A stretch of DNA of 64,000 bases. Source: Bacillus sp. FJAT-29937 (GTDB lineage Bacteria; Bacillota; Bacilli; Bacillales; Cytobacillaceae). The notes beneath the pieces are model-generated. The model did not search any database. It worked only from the letters and a program-made list of their open reading frames with translations, and was not told where the DNA came from. A program made the position numbers and the translations under genes. Location of the stretch: contig NZ_LMAS01000003.1 in assembly GCF_001509555.1 (NCBI RefSeq), positions 63,100 through 127,099 of the forward strand. The letters are read 5' to 3'. Positions 57,691 to 64,000 of the stretch are shown in pieces (position 1 is the first letter of the stretch; each line of letters starts with the position of its first letter).

Positions 57691-58677
57691 ATGAATAAAA
57701 CGACTCCGGTTGAGGAATTGTTTACTGTATTTAATGAAACAGCAATGATAATTAAAGAAGAGCTGTCTTGTACATATTTAGAAGCATTAGCAGAAACAGG
57801 GGAGAATATGTTTCATGGAAGTATCATACAGGAAGAGCTAAGTGAATTAACGGCAAAAAGGTTAAAAAAAAGCTATGAATCAATTCAAATGGACAACTTT
57901 ACGAAGGAAGAGATCCGGAAGTCCTTTCAGCTCGTAATCCTTAAAGGGATGAACGAAATGATTCAGCCTAATCACCAGATGACACCCGATGCTGTTGGAC
58001 TTTTAATAGGCTATCTCGCTAATAAGTTTGTACAAAAAGATGAGTACCGGTTATTGGATCCTGCAGTTGGAACTGGAAACCTTTTAACAACAGTGATCAA
58101 TCAGCAGCCAAACAAAACTGTCCATGCGACTGGAATTGAAATCGATGATATTTTAATTAGACTTAGTTATGTGAACGCCAATTTACAACAGCACCCACTT
58201 CGTCTTTTTAATCAAGATAGCTTGGAGCCATTGTTTATTGAAGAGGCAGATGCTGTTGTCAGTGATTTGCCTGTTGGATATTATCCGAATGATGTAAGAG
58301 CAGCAGACTATGAAATAAAAGCCGATAAAGGCCATACATATGCCCACCACCTGTTCATTGAGCAGAGCATTCACCATGTGAAAGAAGGCGGCTATTTATT
58401 TTTCATCGTTCCAAATGGACTATTTGAAAGCGAGCAGGCACCCAAGCTTCACTCATTTATAAAGAAGCATGCAAATATCCAAGGGCTTTTGCAGTTGCCC
58501 CTTTCGCTCTTCAAAAATGAAAAAGCAGCCAAAAGCATCTTTATTCTTCAGAAAAAAGGAGAAGGTGTGAAGCCGCCAAAGCAAGTGCTGCTTGCTAATC
58601 TCCCTAGCTTGTCTAAGACGAATGAGATCGAGAAAATACTGCTAAAAATTGATGGATGGTATAAAGAAAATAAATAG
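57691..58677 (+). CDS. ytxK: YtxK-like class I SAM methyltransferase
   Basis: 328 residues resembling the methylase subunit of type I restriction enzymes. The AdoMet loop is LLDPAVGTGNLL and the catalytic-type tetrapeptide region is DLPVGYYP, a changed form of the NPPF/Y motif. No restriction or specificity subunit is nearby, so it is not a restriction system; position before ackA matches YtxK. Substrate unknown. TCGGGAGGATT precedes the ATG. Confidence 0.9.
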   Translation: MNKTTPVEELFTVFNETAMIIKEELSCTYLEALAETGENMFHGSIIQEELSELTAKRLKKSYESIQMDNFTKEEIRKSFQLVILKGMNEMIQPNHQMTPDAVGLLIGYLANKFVQKDEYRLLDPAVGTGNLLTTVINQQPNKTVHATGIEIDDILIRLSYVNANLQQHPLRLFNQDSLEPLFIEEADAVVSDLPVGYYPNDVRAADYEIKADKGHTYAHHLFIEQSIHHVKEGGYLFFIVPNGLFESEQAPKLHSFIKKHANIQGLLQLPLSLFKNEKAAKSIFILQKKGEGVKPPKQVLLANLPSLSKTNEIEKILLKIDGWYKENK

Positions 58678-58706
58678 AAAAGAAGCTGATTTCCCCAGCT
58701 TCTTTC
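58677..58706 (+). terminator. Terminator after ytxK
   Basis: AGAAGCTG/CAGCTTCT stem followed by TTCTTC. Confidence 0.7.
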
Positions 58707-58763
58707 TTCATGTTGTTTTAAATGGGAGTCTGAGTTAAAGAATAATTTTGATTTTTGACCACT

Positions 58764-58892
58764 ATTGATTGCAGTGGAAGGCACGAAGACTCCTGCGGGA
58801 GAAGTGAACAGGTAAGACCCCGCAGGAGCGATAGCGACGAGGAGGCTTACCGTTTGCCCCGCGGAAAGCGAAGTGCCTGGAACGGAAATCAA
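58764..58892. repeat. MITE-like palindromic intergenic element
   Basis: 129 bp with imperfect terminal inverted repeats (TTGATT...GGCAC at the left; GTGCCTGG...AAATCAA at the right) and an inner palindrome CTCCTGCGGG/CCCGCAGGAG. It is GC-rich compared with its surroundings. From memory, near-identical elements are spread through Bacillus and relatives. It fills much of the 321-bp gap between ytxK and ackA. Confidence 0.8.
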
Positions 58893-58998
58893 CAATTAAG
58901 TTAAACAGAGTCAAATGGAAAAATAAGAGATATTAATAGCATCTACAGTGCAAAATAAGGGAGACCTATAAGAGCCAATATAAAGGAGCGGTTGAAAG

Positions 58999-60189
58999 AT
59001 GGCGAAAATTATAGCGATAAATGCAGGAAGTTCCTCATTGAAATTTCAGTTGTTTGATATGCCGAGTGAAGAAGTTATCACAAAAGGTTTAATAGAGAGA
59101 ATTGGACAGAGTGCAGGGGTATTTAATATATTTGCAAATGGCAAAAAAATCAAAGAAACGGCTATCATTCCTGATCATGATGCAGCTGTTGCTCTTCTGC
59201 TTAATAAATTAACATCATTAAAAATTATCCATTCATTAAATGAAATTGAGGGCATTGGCCACCGAGTCGCGCATGGAGGGGAAGAGTTCTCAGATTCTGC
59301 GATTATAACGGATGAGGTACAGGCGAGAATTGAAGAATATTCAGAGCTTGCCCCCCTCCATAATCCAGCTAATATTGCAGGGATCAATGCTTTTAAGCAA
59401 GTGCTGCCAGAGGTGCCGGCAGTGGCAGTGTTTGATACAGCTTTTCACCAGACAATGCCAGAGAACTCTTTCCTGTACAGTCTTCCCTATGAATATTATA
59501 AAAAATATAGAATTAGAAAATATGGCTTCCATGGCACCTCCCATAAGTATGTTTCACAGAGAGCCGCAAGTATGCTTGGACGCCCTCTAAACCAGCTGCG
59601 TTTAATTTCATGCCATCTTGGGAATGGAGCTAGTATAGCGGCTATTCAAGGCGGAAAATCAATTGATACGTCTATGGGGTTCACTCCGTTAGCTGGGGTA
59701 ACAATGGGAACCCGTTCTGGAAATATCGATCCTGCATTGATCCCGTTCATCATGGAAAAAACTCATAAAACAGCGGACGAAGTGTTAGATGTGTTAAACA
59801 AAAAGAGCGGAATGTTAGCATTATCCGGTTTCTCAAGTGATATTCGTGATATTGAAATGGAAGCGGCTGAGGGAAATGACAGGGCAAAATTAGCATTGGA
59901 AGTGTTTGCAAATAGAATTCATAAATACATTGGTTCTTATGCAGCGCGTATGTCTGGTTTTGATGCGATTATCTTTACAGCTGGCATTGGTGAAAACAGC
60001 GATGTCATTCGTGAACGCATTCTTCACGGTTTAGAGTTTATGGGAGTTTATTGGGATCCCTTGCTTAATAAAGTGCGCGGTGAAGAAGCGTTTATCAACT
60101 TTCCCCATTCACCAGTTAAGGTGCTAGTCATTCCAACGAACGAGGAAGTGATGATTGCAAGGGATGTTGTAAGACTTGCTCATATTTAA
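58999..60189 (+). CDS. ackA: Acetate kinase
   Basis: A 396-residue ASKHA-fold kinase interconverting acetyl phosphate and acetate with ATP. The N-terminal [28 protein letters not shown] and [14 protein letters not shown] motifs are complete. In B. subtilis ackA is activated by CcpA through a cre site; I could not find a good one upstream here. AAAGGAGCGG precedes the ATG. The next gene is on the same strand 55-70 bp away. Confidence 0.97.
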   Translation: MAKIIAINAGSSSLKFQLFDMPSEEVITKGLIERIGQSAGVFNIFANGKKIKETAIIPDHDAAVALLLNKLTSLKIIHSLNEIEGIGHRVAHGGEEFSDSAIITDEVQARIEEYSELAPLHNPANIAGINAFKQVLPEVPAVAVFDTAFHQTMPENSFLYSLPYEYYKKYRIRKYGFHGTSHKYVSQRAASMLGRPLNQLRLISCHLGNGASIAAIQGGKSIDTSMGFTPLAGVTMGTRSGNIDPALIPFIMEKTHKTADEVLDVLNKKSGMLALSGFSSDIRDIEMEAAEGNDRAKLALEVFANRIHKYIGSYAARMSGFDAIIFTAGIGENSDVIRERILHGLEFMGVYWDPLLNKVRGEEAFINFPHSPVKVLVIPTNEEVMIARDVVRLAHI

Positions 60190-60259
60190 GTAGAAGAATT
60201 TTCCACTTAAGTTATGCTATACTAAATAAAAAATAGTATATTGAATGGAGGAAAACAGC

Positions 60260-61102
60260 ATGGCATTGACCGAACGGGAACAAAAGGTCTGGTCCGAAAT
60301 TCAAGAGTGGGAAAACAAGCTTTACAGCTACGAATCAAATGATTTTGAATTAACTTATGAAAAATACATGGAGAAATCCTTTCATTTACTTCCGGAAAAT
60401 ATTCAGCAGCAAGTTTTTACTGCATTGGATAATTGGATGTTTCATCTACACGCCTTCATTCAAGGGTCACAGCTTCAAATAGATGCTAAAGAAAGGATCA
60501 TGCAGGCAGGCAGAGTATTTAATATTGAAATTGAAGGTATAGCAGACTTGAAATTATTAACAATTGATCAGCTTCAATACATAGCCGAGCAGCAAATTGC
60601 CCGTCACCGGCTTTATTCCTTTGCACAAGGCGGCCTAGCAGGAACAGGAAGTTCACTTTTGCTTGGTGCAGATATTCCCGCCATGGCTGTCATCAATTTA
60701 AGAGTTGTTCAGCTTATTGCGATGACATATGGAATAGAGGTAAATTCCCCCTATGAAATGATGAGTTCTCTTAAAGTTTTTCATGCTGCCACCCTTCCTT
60801 CACGCATGCAAATGAGAGCTTGGGAAGAGCTAATCAGTGAATTGCAAAATGAACAGGATTTTTATTTTTATGAGGGGAAAGAGGAAATTGCCGATGTCTC
60901 CTGGATGGAACAGCCTGTGAAACAGTTATTAAAAGGTGTAGCGATATACATGTTTCGAAATAAATTTATCCAAGGACTTCCGCTAATTAGCATGGCTATT
61001 GGTGCCGGGGTCAATTACCAGCTGACACGAAAAGTAACCGAGTTTGCCCACAAGTATTACCAATATCGATATTTGTATAAGAAAGGGGAAGAAACCTCTT
61101 GA
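60260..61102 (+). CDS. EcsC family protein
   Basis: About 280 residues with the EcsC-family core: IARHRLYSFAQGGLAGTGSSLLLGADIPAMAVINLRVVQLIA is the typical helical hairpin region. Likely membrane-associated; function unknown. The frame opens at ATG 60245 but TGGAGG there is the ribosome binding site for ATG 60260. Its TGA overlaps the TTG start of moaB (TTGA). In B. subtilis moaB follows ackA directly, so this gene is an insertion at that junction. Confidence 0.85.
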   Translation: MALTEREQKVWSEIQEWENKLYSYESNDFELTYEKYMEKSFHLLPENIQQQVFTALDNWMFHLHAFIQGSQLQIDAKERIMQAGRVFNIEIEGIADLKLLTIDQLQYIAEQQIARHRLYSFAQGGLAGTGSSLLLGADIPAMAVINLRVVQLIAMTYGIEVNSPYEMMSSLKVFHAATLPSRMQMRAWEELISELQNEQDFYFYEGKEEIADVSWMEQPVKQLLKGVAIYMFRNKFIQGLPLISMAIGAGVNYQLTRKVTEFAHKYYQYRYLYKKGEETS

Positions 61103-61611
61103 GTACAGTGGAACATAAAATGGAGGCTCCAAAGCAGGTCACCTGTAAAGTGATTACCGTTAGTGATACACGTAATAAGGAAACAGATAAAAGCGGGAAG
61201 CTCATGATTGAACGATTACAAGAGGAAGGCCATATTGTAAAGGACTATGTAATTGTGACAGATGATGCAGCTGAGCTTCGAACGGAAGTCTTAAAGGGTT
61301 GTGAGGATCCAAAAATTGATGTCGTGCTGACGAATGGCGGGACTGGCATCGCTCTCCGTGACATAACGATTGAAACCGTCAAGGAATTGTTTGAGAAAGA
61401 AATCATCGGCTTTGGGGAGCTATTTAGAATGCTCAGCTACCAAGAAGATATTGGATCTGCAGCTATTCTATCACGTGCCGTTGCAGGTGTTGTAAAAAAT
61501 AAGGCTGTTTTTTCAACACCAGGCTCCTCAGGCGCTGTACGCTTAGCGATGAATAAACTGATTTTACCTGAACTTGGCCATGTCGTTAGGGAATTGAAAA
61601 AGGATTTGTAA
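61099..61611 (+). CDS. moaB: Molybdenum cofactor biosynthesis protein B
   Basis: A 170-residue MoaB/MogA-type protein that adenylates molybdopterin. TVSDTRNKETDKSG, TNGGTGIALRDITIE and STPGSSGAVRLA are conserved MPT-binding motifs. The TTG start overlaps the upstream EcsC-family stop by 4 bp, which implies translational coupling; AAAGGGGAAG lies upstream. An internal ATG at 61120 is an alternative. No other moa genes are in the window. Confidence 0.93.
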   Translation: MSTVEHKMEAPKQVTCKVITVSDTRNKETDKSGKLMIERLQEEGHIVKDYVIVTDDAAELRTEVLKGCEDPKIDVVLTNGGTGIALRDITIETVKELFEKEIIGFGELFRMLSYQEDIGSAAILSRAVAGVVKNKAVFSTPGSSGAVRLAMNKLILPELGHVVRELKKDL

Positions 61612-61616
61612 GAAAA

Positions 61617-61652
61617 TGAACACCTAGACTGGAATGTTTAGGTGTTTTTTCT
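61617..61652. terminator. Terminator between moaB and the 104-residue unknown gene
   Basis: AACACCTA/TAGGTGTT arms followed by T4. Confidence 0.7.
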
Positions 61653-61658
61653 TGCTTA

Positions 61659-61973
61659 TTATAAATGAGCTTTTTCGGAAATGTCCTGGTGAGTCCGATA
61701 CCAAAGCCATAGATCGTTAATGACGGAGGCGAGCTCAGAAATCTCGCTGTTCAGCTCGCAAGATTTAATGAAATTTTCCTCATCATTAAGCTGTGCCTGC
61801 TTTATATTAATGAATACCTCAAGTTCCGCGATTCGATCAGGAATTCTTCCCCTGATAATCTCCCAACGATATAATATATGCTGCTTTATTTCATCTGAGT
61901 AAAGATCCCATTCCTGATCGAAGGAAGGAATGGAGATTCCAAGCCGTTCATTGTGTGAAAAATACTCCACCAT
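61659..61973 (-). CDS. Unknown protein of 104 residues
   Basis: I do not recognise the family. It is acidic and predicted almost fully helical (YSDEIKQHILYRWEIIRGRIPDRIAELE; INDLWLWYRTHQDI), with no membrane segment and two cysteines at most. GGAGGATTTATAA precedes the ATG, and a terminator follows, so it is a credible gene. It lies between moaB (convergent) and a secreted serine hydrolase (divergent). It may be a helical-bundle binding protein. Confidence 0.72.
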   Translation of the reverse strand: MVEYFSHNERLGISIPSFDQEWDLYSDEIKQHILYRWEIIRGRIPDRIAELEVFINIKQAQLNDEENFIKSCELNSEISELASVINDLWLWYRTHQDISEKAHL

Positions 61974-62224
61974 TTATAAATCCTCCAAGTCTGTAATGCT
62001 TACATTCTACTATATTCAGTTCTTGCGTTCCACGGATTATTTCCTTTTGAAGCATTTTATAAGATAACCTTTAATTGGGAAATATTTTAACAGTAACGAA
62101 AGAACTAAATTAAACTCCTGCTGAGGGGAAAAGGACCCATTTATTAACAAAGGCATTTACAAGCCTATTTATGCTGTATAAGATTAAAGTTGTTTAGAAT
62201 ATTCTGTTATTTAGGAGGGATTAA

Positions 62225-63616
62225 ATGAAAAACTATTTGAACAGATTCATAATCATTATTTTGGCTTTAGGCATCATAATGCCATGGAGCTCAATTGGCC
62301 ATGCCACAGCAACAAGTGAAGCAGAATTAGCCTTATCCAATCAAAGCAATCCTACTAGGGAGGAGAAAGTTAAGTATCCAACCTTAAAGAACGCCGGGAA
62401 ACCAGAGGAGGCAGGATTTTCTTCTCAAAAACTTCGACAAGTGGATCAGTTAATTGAACAGGAGATAAATAACGGATTCCCTGGAGCTGCGCTAGTAGTT
62501 ATTAAAGACGGAAAAATAGTTAAAAACACAGCCTACGGCTATGCGAAGAAATATGAAGGGCATGACTTATTAAAGCATCCTCAAAAAATGAAAGTGAATA
62601 CGGTGTTTGATTTGGCTTCCAATACAAAAATGTATTCTGTCAATTATGCCCTGCAACATTTAGTAAGTGAAGGGAAAATCGATTTAAACGAGACTATTCA
62701 GCACTACTTCCCATCCTTCAAAGATCATCCATCAGACAAAATTAAAGGGAAAGATCATCTTCGTATTATCGATCTCCTCCATCATACGGCCGGTTTTCCA
62801 TCAAGTGTACATTACCATAATCCAGTAAGAGCGGGGGAATTATACTCCCAGGATCGTTCTACTACTTTGGAAATGATCTTAAAAACTCCCCTTCAAAATG
62901 AGCCTGGCACCACTGTGATATATAGTGATATAGATTATATGCTACTTGGATTTATTATCGAAAAAGTAACAGGCTTGCCATTAGATCAATACGTTGAAAC
63001 GCATATTTATAAACCTTTAGGGCTAAAATCAACCATGTTCAACCCCCTTAATAAAGGTTTTAAAGAAAAGGATTTTGCTGCCACTGAGTTATTGGGAAAT
63101 ACACGTGATGGGGTTATTTCGTTTCCTAATATAAGAACTTATACATTGCAAGGTGAGGTTCATGATGAGAAGTCTTTCTATTCTATGGGCGGTGTTTCTG
63201 GACACGCGGGCTTATTTTCCACAACCGGAGATTTAGCTGTATTGCTTCAAGTCATGCTGAATGATGGTGGGTACGGGAAAGTAAAACTCTTTGATAAAGA
63301 AACGATTGATCTATTTGTAAAACCATCTGAGATGAATCCTACATATGGTTTAGGATGGAGAATTAATGCGAATGATAGCATGAAATGGATGTTCAGCGAG
63401 TATGCCAATAATAATGTAATTGGCCATACTGGGTGGACTGGGACGATAACAGTGATTGACAGAGAAAATAATTTAGCTATTGCGTTATTAACAAATAAAA
63501 AGCATTCTCCTGTCATTGATCCAAAAGTCGATTCAAACAAATTTTATGGGGACACATTTGATATCAGTCAATATGGAAGTATCGTTACGGCTGTTTATGA
63601 AGCAATGATTAAATAG
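62225..63616 (+). CDS. Secreted serine hydrolase, beta-lactamase/PBP4* family
   Basis: 463 residues. A signal peptide (MKNYLNRF then IIIILALGIIM) is probably cut after A27 in GHA. The catalytic SxxK is in LASNTKMYS, the YxN-type motif is YSDIDY and the KTG-equivalent is HTG in GHTGWTG. Such proteins act as carboxypeptidases or esterases on the cell wall or on small substrates; a true beta-lactamase role is not indicated. TTTAGGAGGGATTAA precedes the ATG. Confidence 0.88.
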   Translation: MKNYLNRFIIIILALGIIMPWSSIGHATATSEAELALSNQSNPTREEKVKYPTLKNAGKPEEAGFSSQKLRQVDQLIEQEINNGFPGAALVVIKDGKIVKNTAYGYAKKYEGHDLLKHPQKMKVNTVFDLASNTKMYSVNYALQHLVSEGKIDLNETIQHYFPSFKDHPSDKIKGKDHLRIIDLLHHTAGFPSSVHYHNPVRAGELYSQDRSTTLEMILKTPLQNEPGTTVIYSDIDYMLLGFIIEKVTGLPLDQYVETHIYKPLGLKSTMFNPLNKGFKEKDFAATELLGNTRDGVISFPNIRTYTLQGEVHDEKSFYSMGGVSGHAGLFSTTGDLAVLLQVMLNDGGYGKVKLFDKETIDLFVKPSEMNPTYGLGWRINANDSMKWMFSEYANNNVIGHTGWTGTITVIDRENNLAIALLTNKKHSPVIDPKVDSNKFYGDTFDISQYGSIVTAVYEAMIK

Positions 63617-63617
63617 A

Positions 63618-63660
63618 TGGAAGAAGCAGAGTTCACTAGAGACTCTGCTTCTTCTTATTT
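63618..63660 (+). terminator. Terminator after the serine hydrolase gene
   Basis: AAGAAGCAGAGT/ACTCTGCTTCTT stem followed by a T-rich tail. Confidence 0.85.
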
Positions 63661-63706
63661 TATATAAAACATGAATCTATTTTTATACATTTTTTTGAAA
63701 AAAGTA

Positions 63707-63737
63707 TTGATTTTAGTCGAGATTATGATATTATAAT
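63707..63737 (+). promoter_or_regulatory. Candidate argG promoter
   Basis: TTGATT, 19-bp spacer, TATAAT; the spacing is longer than ideal. Confidence 0.45.
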
Positions 63738-63746
63738 ACAGTATTA

Positions 63747-63782
63747 ATGAATAAACATTACAAGTTATGTATAAATATCCAT
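63747..63782 (+). promoter_or_regulatory. Two ARG-box-like operators for AhrC/ArgR
   Basis: ATGAATAAACATTACAAG (63747-63764) closely resembles the ARG box CATGAATAAAAATKCAAK, with one inserted base. A weaker TATGTATAAATATCCAT follows at 63766-63782. They lie just downstream of the candidate -10, fitting arginine repression of argG. Confidence 0.65.
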
Positions 63783-63804
63783 ACCTATCAGGAGGAATTT
63801 TAAC

Positions 63805-64000
63805 ATGTCAAATCCAAAAGTCGTTCTTGCCTATTCAGGCGGTTTAGATACTTCAGTAGCAATTAAATGGTTAGGAGACCAAGGTTATTCAGTAGTTGCT
63901 TGCTGTTTAGATGTAGGTGAAGGAAAGGATTTAAACTTCATCCAGCAAAAAGCATTAACAGTTGGTGCTGTTGAATCATATGTGATTGACGCAAAAGGAG
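63805..64000 (+). CDS. argG: Argininosuccinate synthase, 3' end cut by the window edge
   Basis: The first 65 codons are present: [23 protein letters not shown] carries the SGGLDTS ATP-pyrophosphatase loop of ArgG, followed by [11 protein letters not shown]. It joins citrulline and aspartate in arginine synthesis. ATCAGGAGGAATTT precedes the ATG. The frame is open to the last base, so about 340 residues are missing. argH is expected next. Confidence 0.95.
   Translation, partial: MSNPKVVLAYSGGLDTSVAIKWLGDQGYSVVACCLDVGEGKDLNFIQQKALTVGAVESYVIDAKG

Noticed and set aside
57691..58677. Type I restriction-modification system
   Set aside because: Only a YtxK-type methylase-like protein is present, with an altered catalytic tetrapeptide and no HsdR or HsdS partners.
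62225..63616. Beta-lactamase resistance gene
   Set aside because: The motifs are those of general serine hydrolases/PBP4*-like proteins (SxxK, YSD, HTG), not of class A or C beta-lactamases.

Overview
The window is chromosomal DNA of a low-GC, endospore-forming Bacillaceae (Bacillus sensu lato). The evidence is an alpha/beta-type SASP gene, refZ, a gerW (ytfJ) homologue, ezrA, csb40-type stress genes, AGGAGG ribosome binding sites, frequent TTG/GTG starts, a tyrosine T-box and a c-di-GMP-I riboswitch. From memory, the gene order follows the amyX/ytmP-to-argG region of B. subtilis, with insertions and losses. No rRNA, tRNA, prophage, transposase or CRISPR array was seen. Both edges cut genes: pulA at the left and argG at the right.

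Layout. 0-8 kb: pullulanase (partial), ytmP, ytzH, trmB, the lactonase ytnP, ytzB, the M42 peptidase ytoP, a DUF84 NTPase, ytoQ and a lipoprotein. 8-20 kb: a chemoreceptor, ytpP, ytpQ, the DNA translocase sftA with an 11-copy 9-residue repeat, a nicotinate phosphoribosyltransferase, murC, an M29 aminopeptidase and ytxG-ytxH-ytxJ behind overlapping sigma-H and sigma-B type promoters. 20-25.6 kb: ccpA, aroA and an FtsA-like actin-fold protein with a long C-terminal extension, all enclosed by an inverted pair of about 250-bp non-coding repeats. 25.6-35 kb: the acuA-acuB-acuC operon diverging from acsA, a class A penicillin-binding protein and T-box-controlled tyrS.

35-43.8 kb: a chemoreceptor gene behind a c-di-GMP-I riboswitch, rpsD with a long leader, a GAF-GGDEF diguanylate cyclase (dgcP-like), methionine gamma-lyase, free methionine-R-sulfoxide reductase, refZ with a sigma-H type promoter, and hisJ. 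43.9-54 kb: ezrA, cysteine desulfurase plus thiI, an SASP gene, an acyl-CoA synthetase (ytcI), an amidohydrolase (ytcJ), rarD and NAD kinase 2. 54-64 kb: sppA, yteJ, ytfI, gerW, tpx, ytxK, ackA, an EcsC-family protein, moaB, an unknown 104-residue protein, a secreted serine hydrolase and argG.

How the genes work together. AcuA acetylates the conserved lysine of AcsA (K549 here, in a P-x4-G-K motif) and AcuC removes the acetyl group; ackA and ccpA add to an acetate/carbon-overflow theme. The cysteine desulfurase and ThiI form a 4-thiouridine sulfur relay. RefZ, EzrA, SftA and the FtsA-like protein touch division or chromosome handling. The most notable regulatory cluster is a c-di-GMP synthase with its feedback I-site lying 1.4 kb from a c-di-GMP riboswitch that gates a chemoreceptor.

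The least explained items are: five copies of A-W-W-TGCACGATA at an exact 20-bp period (4861-4960); the inverted repeat pair; three GTTGAAT motifs at 20- and 30-bp spacing upstream of the riboswitch; two other palindromic intergenic elements; and the FtsA-like fusion. I see no clear multi-gene system that I would call wholly new.
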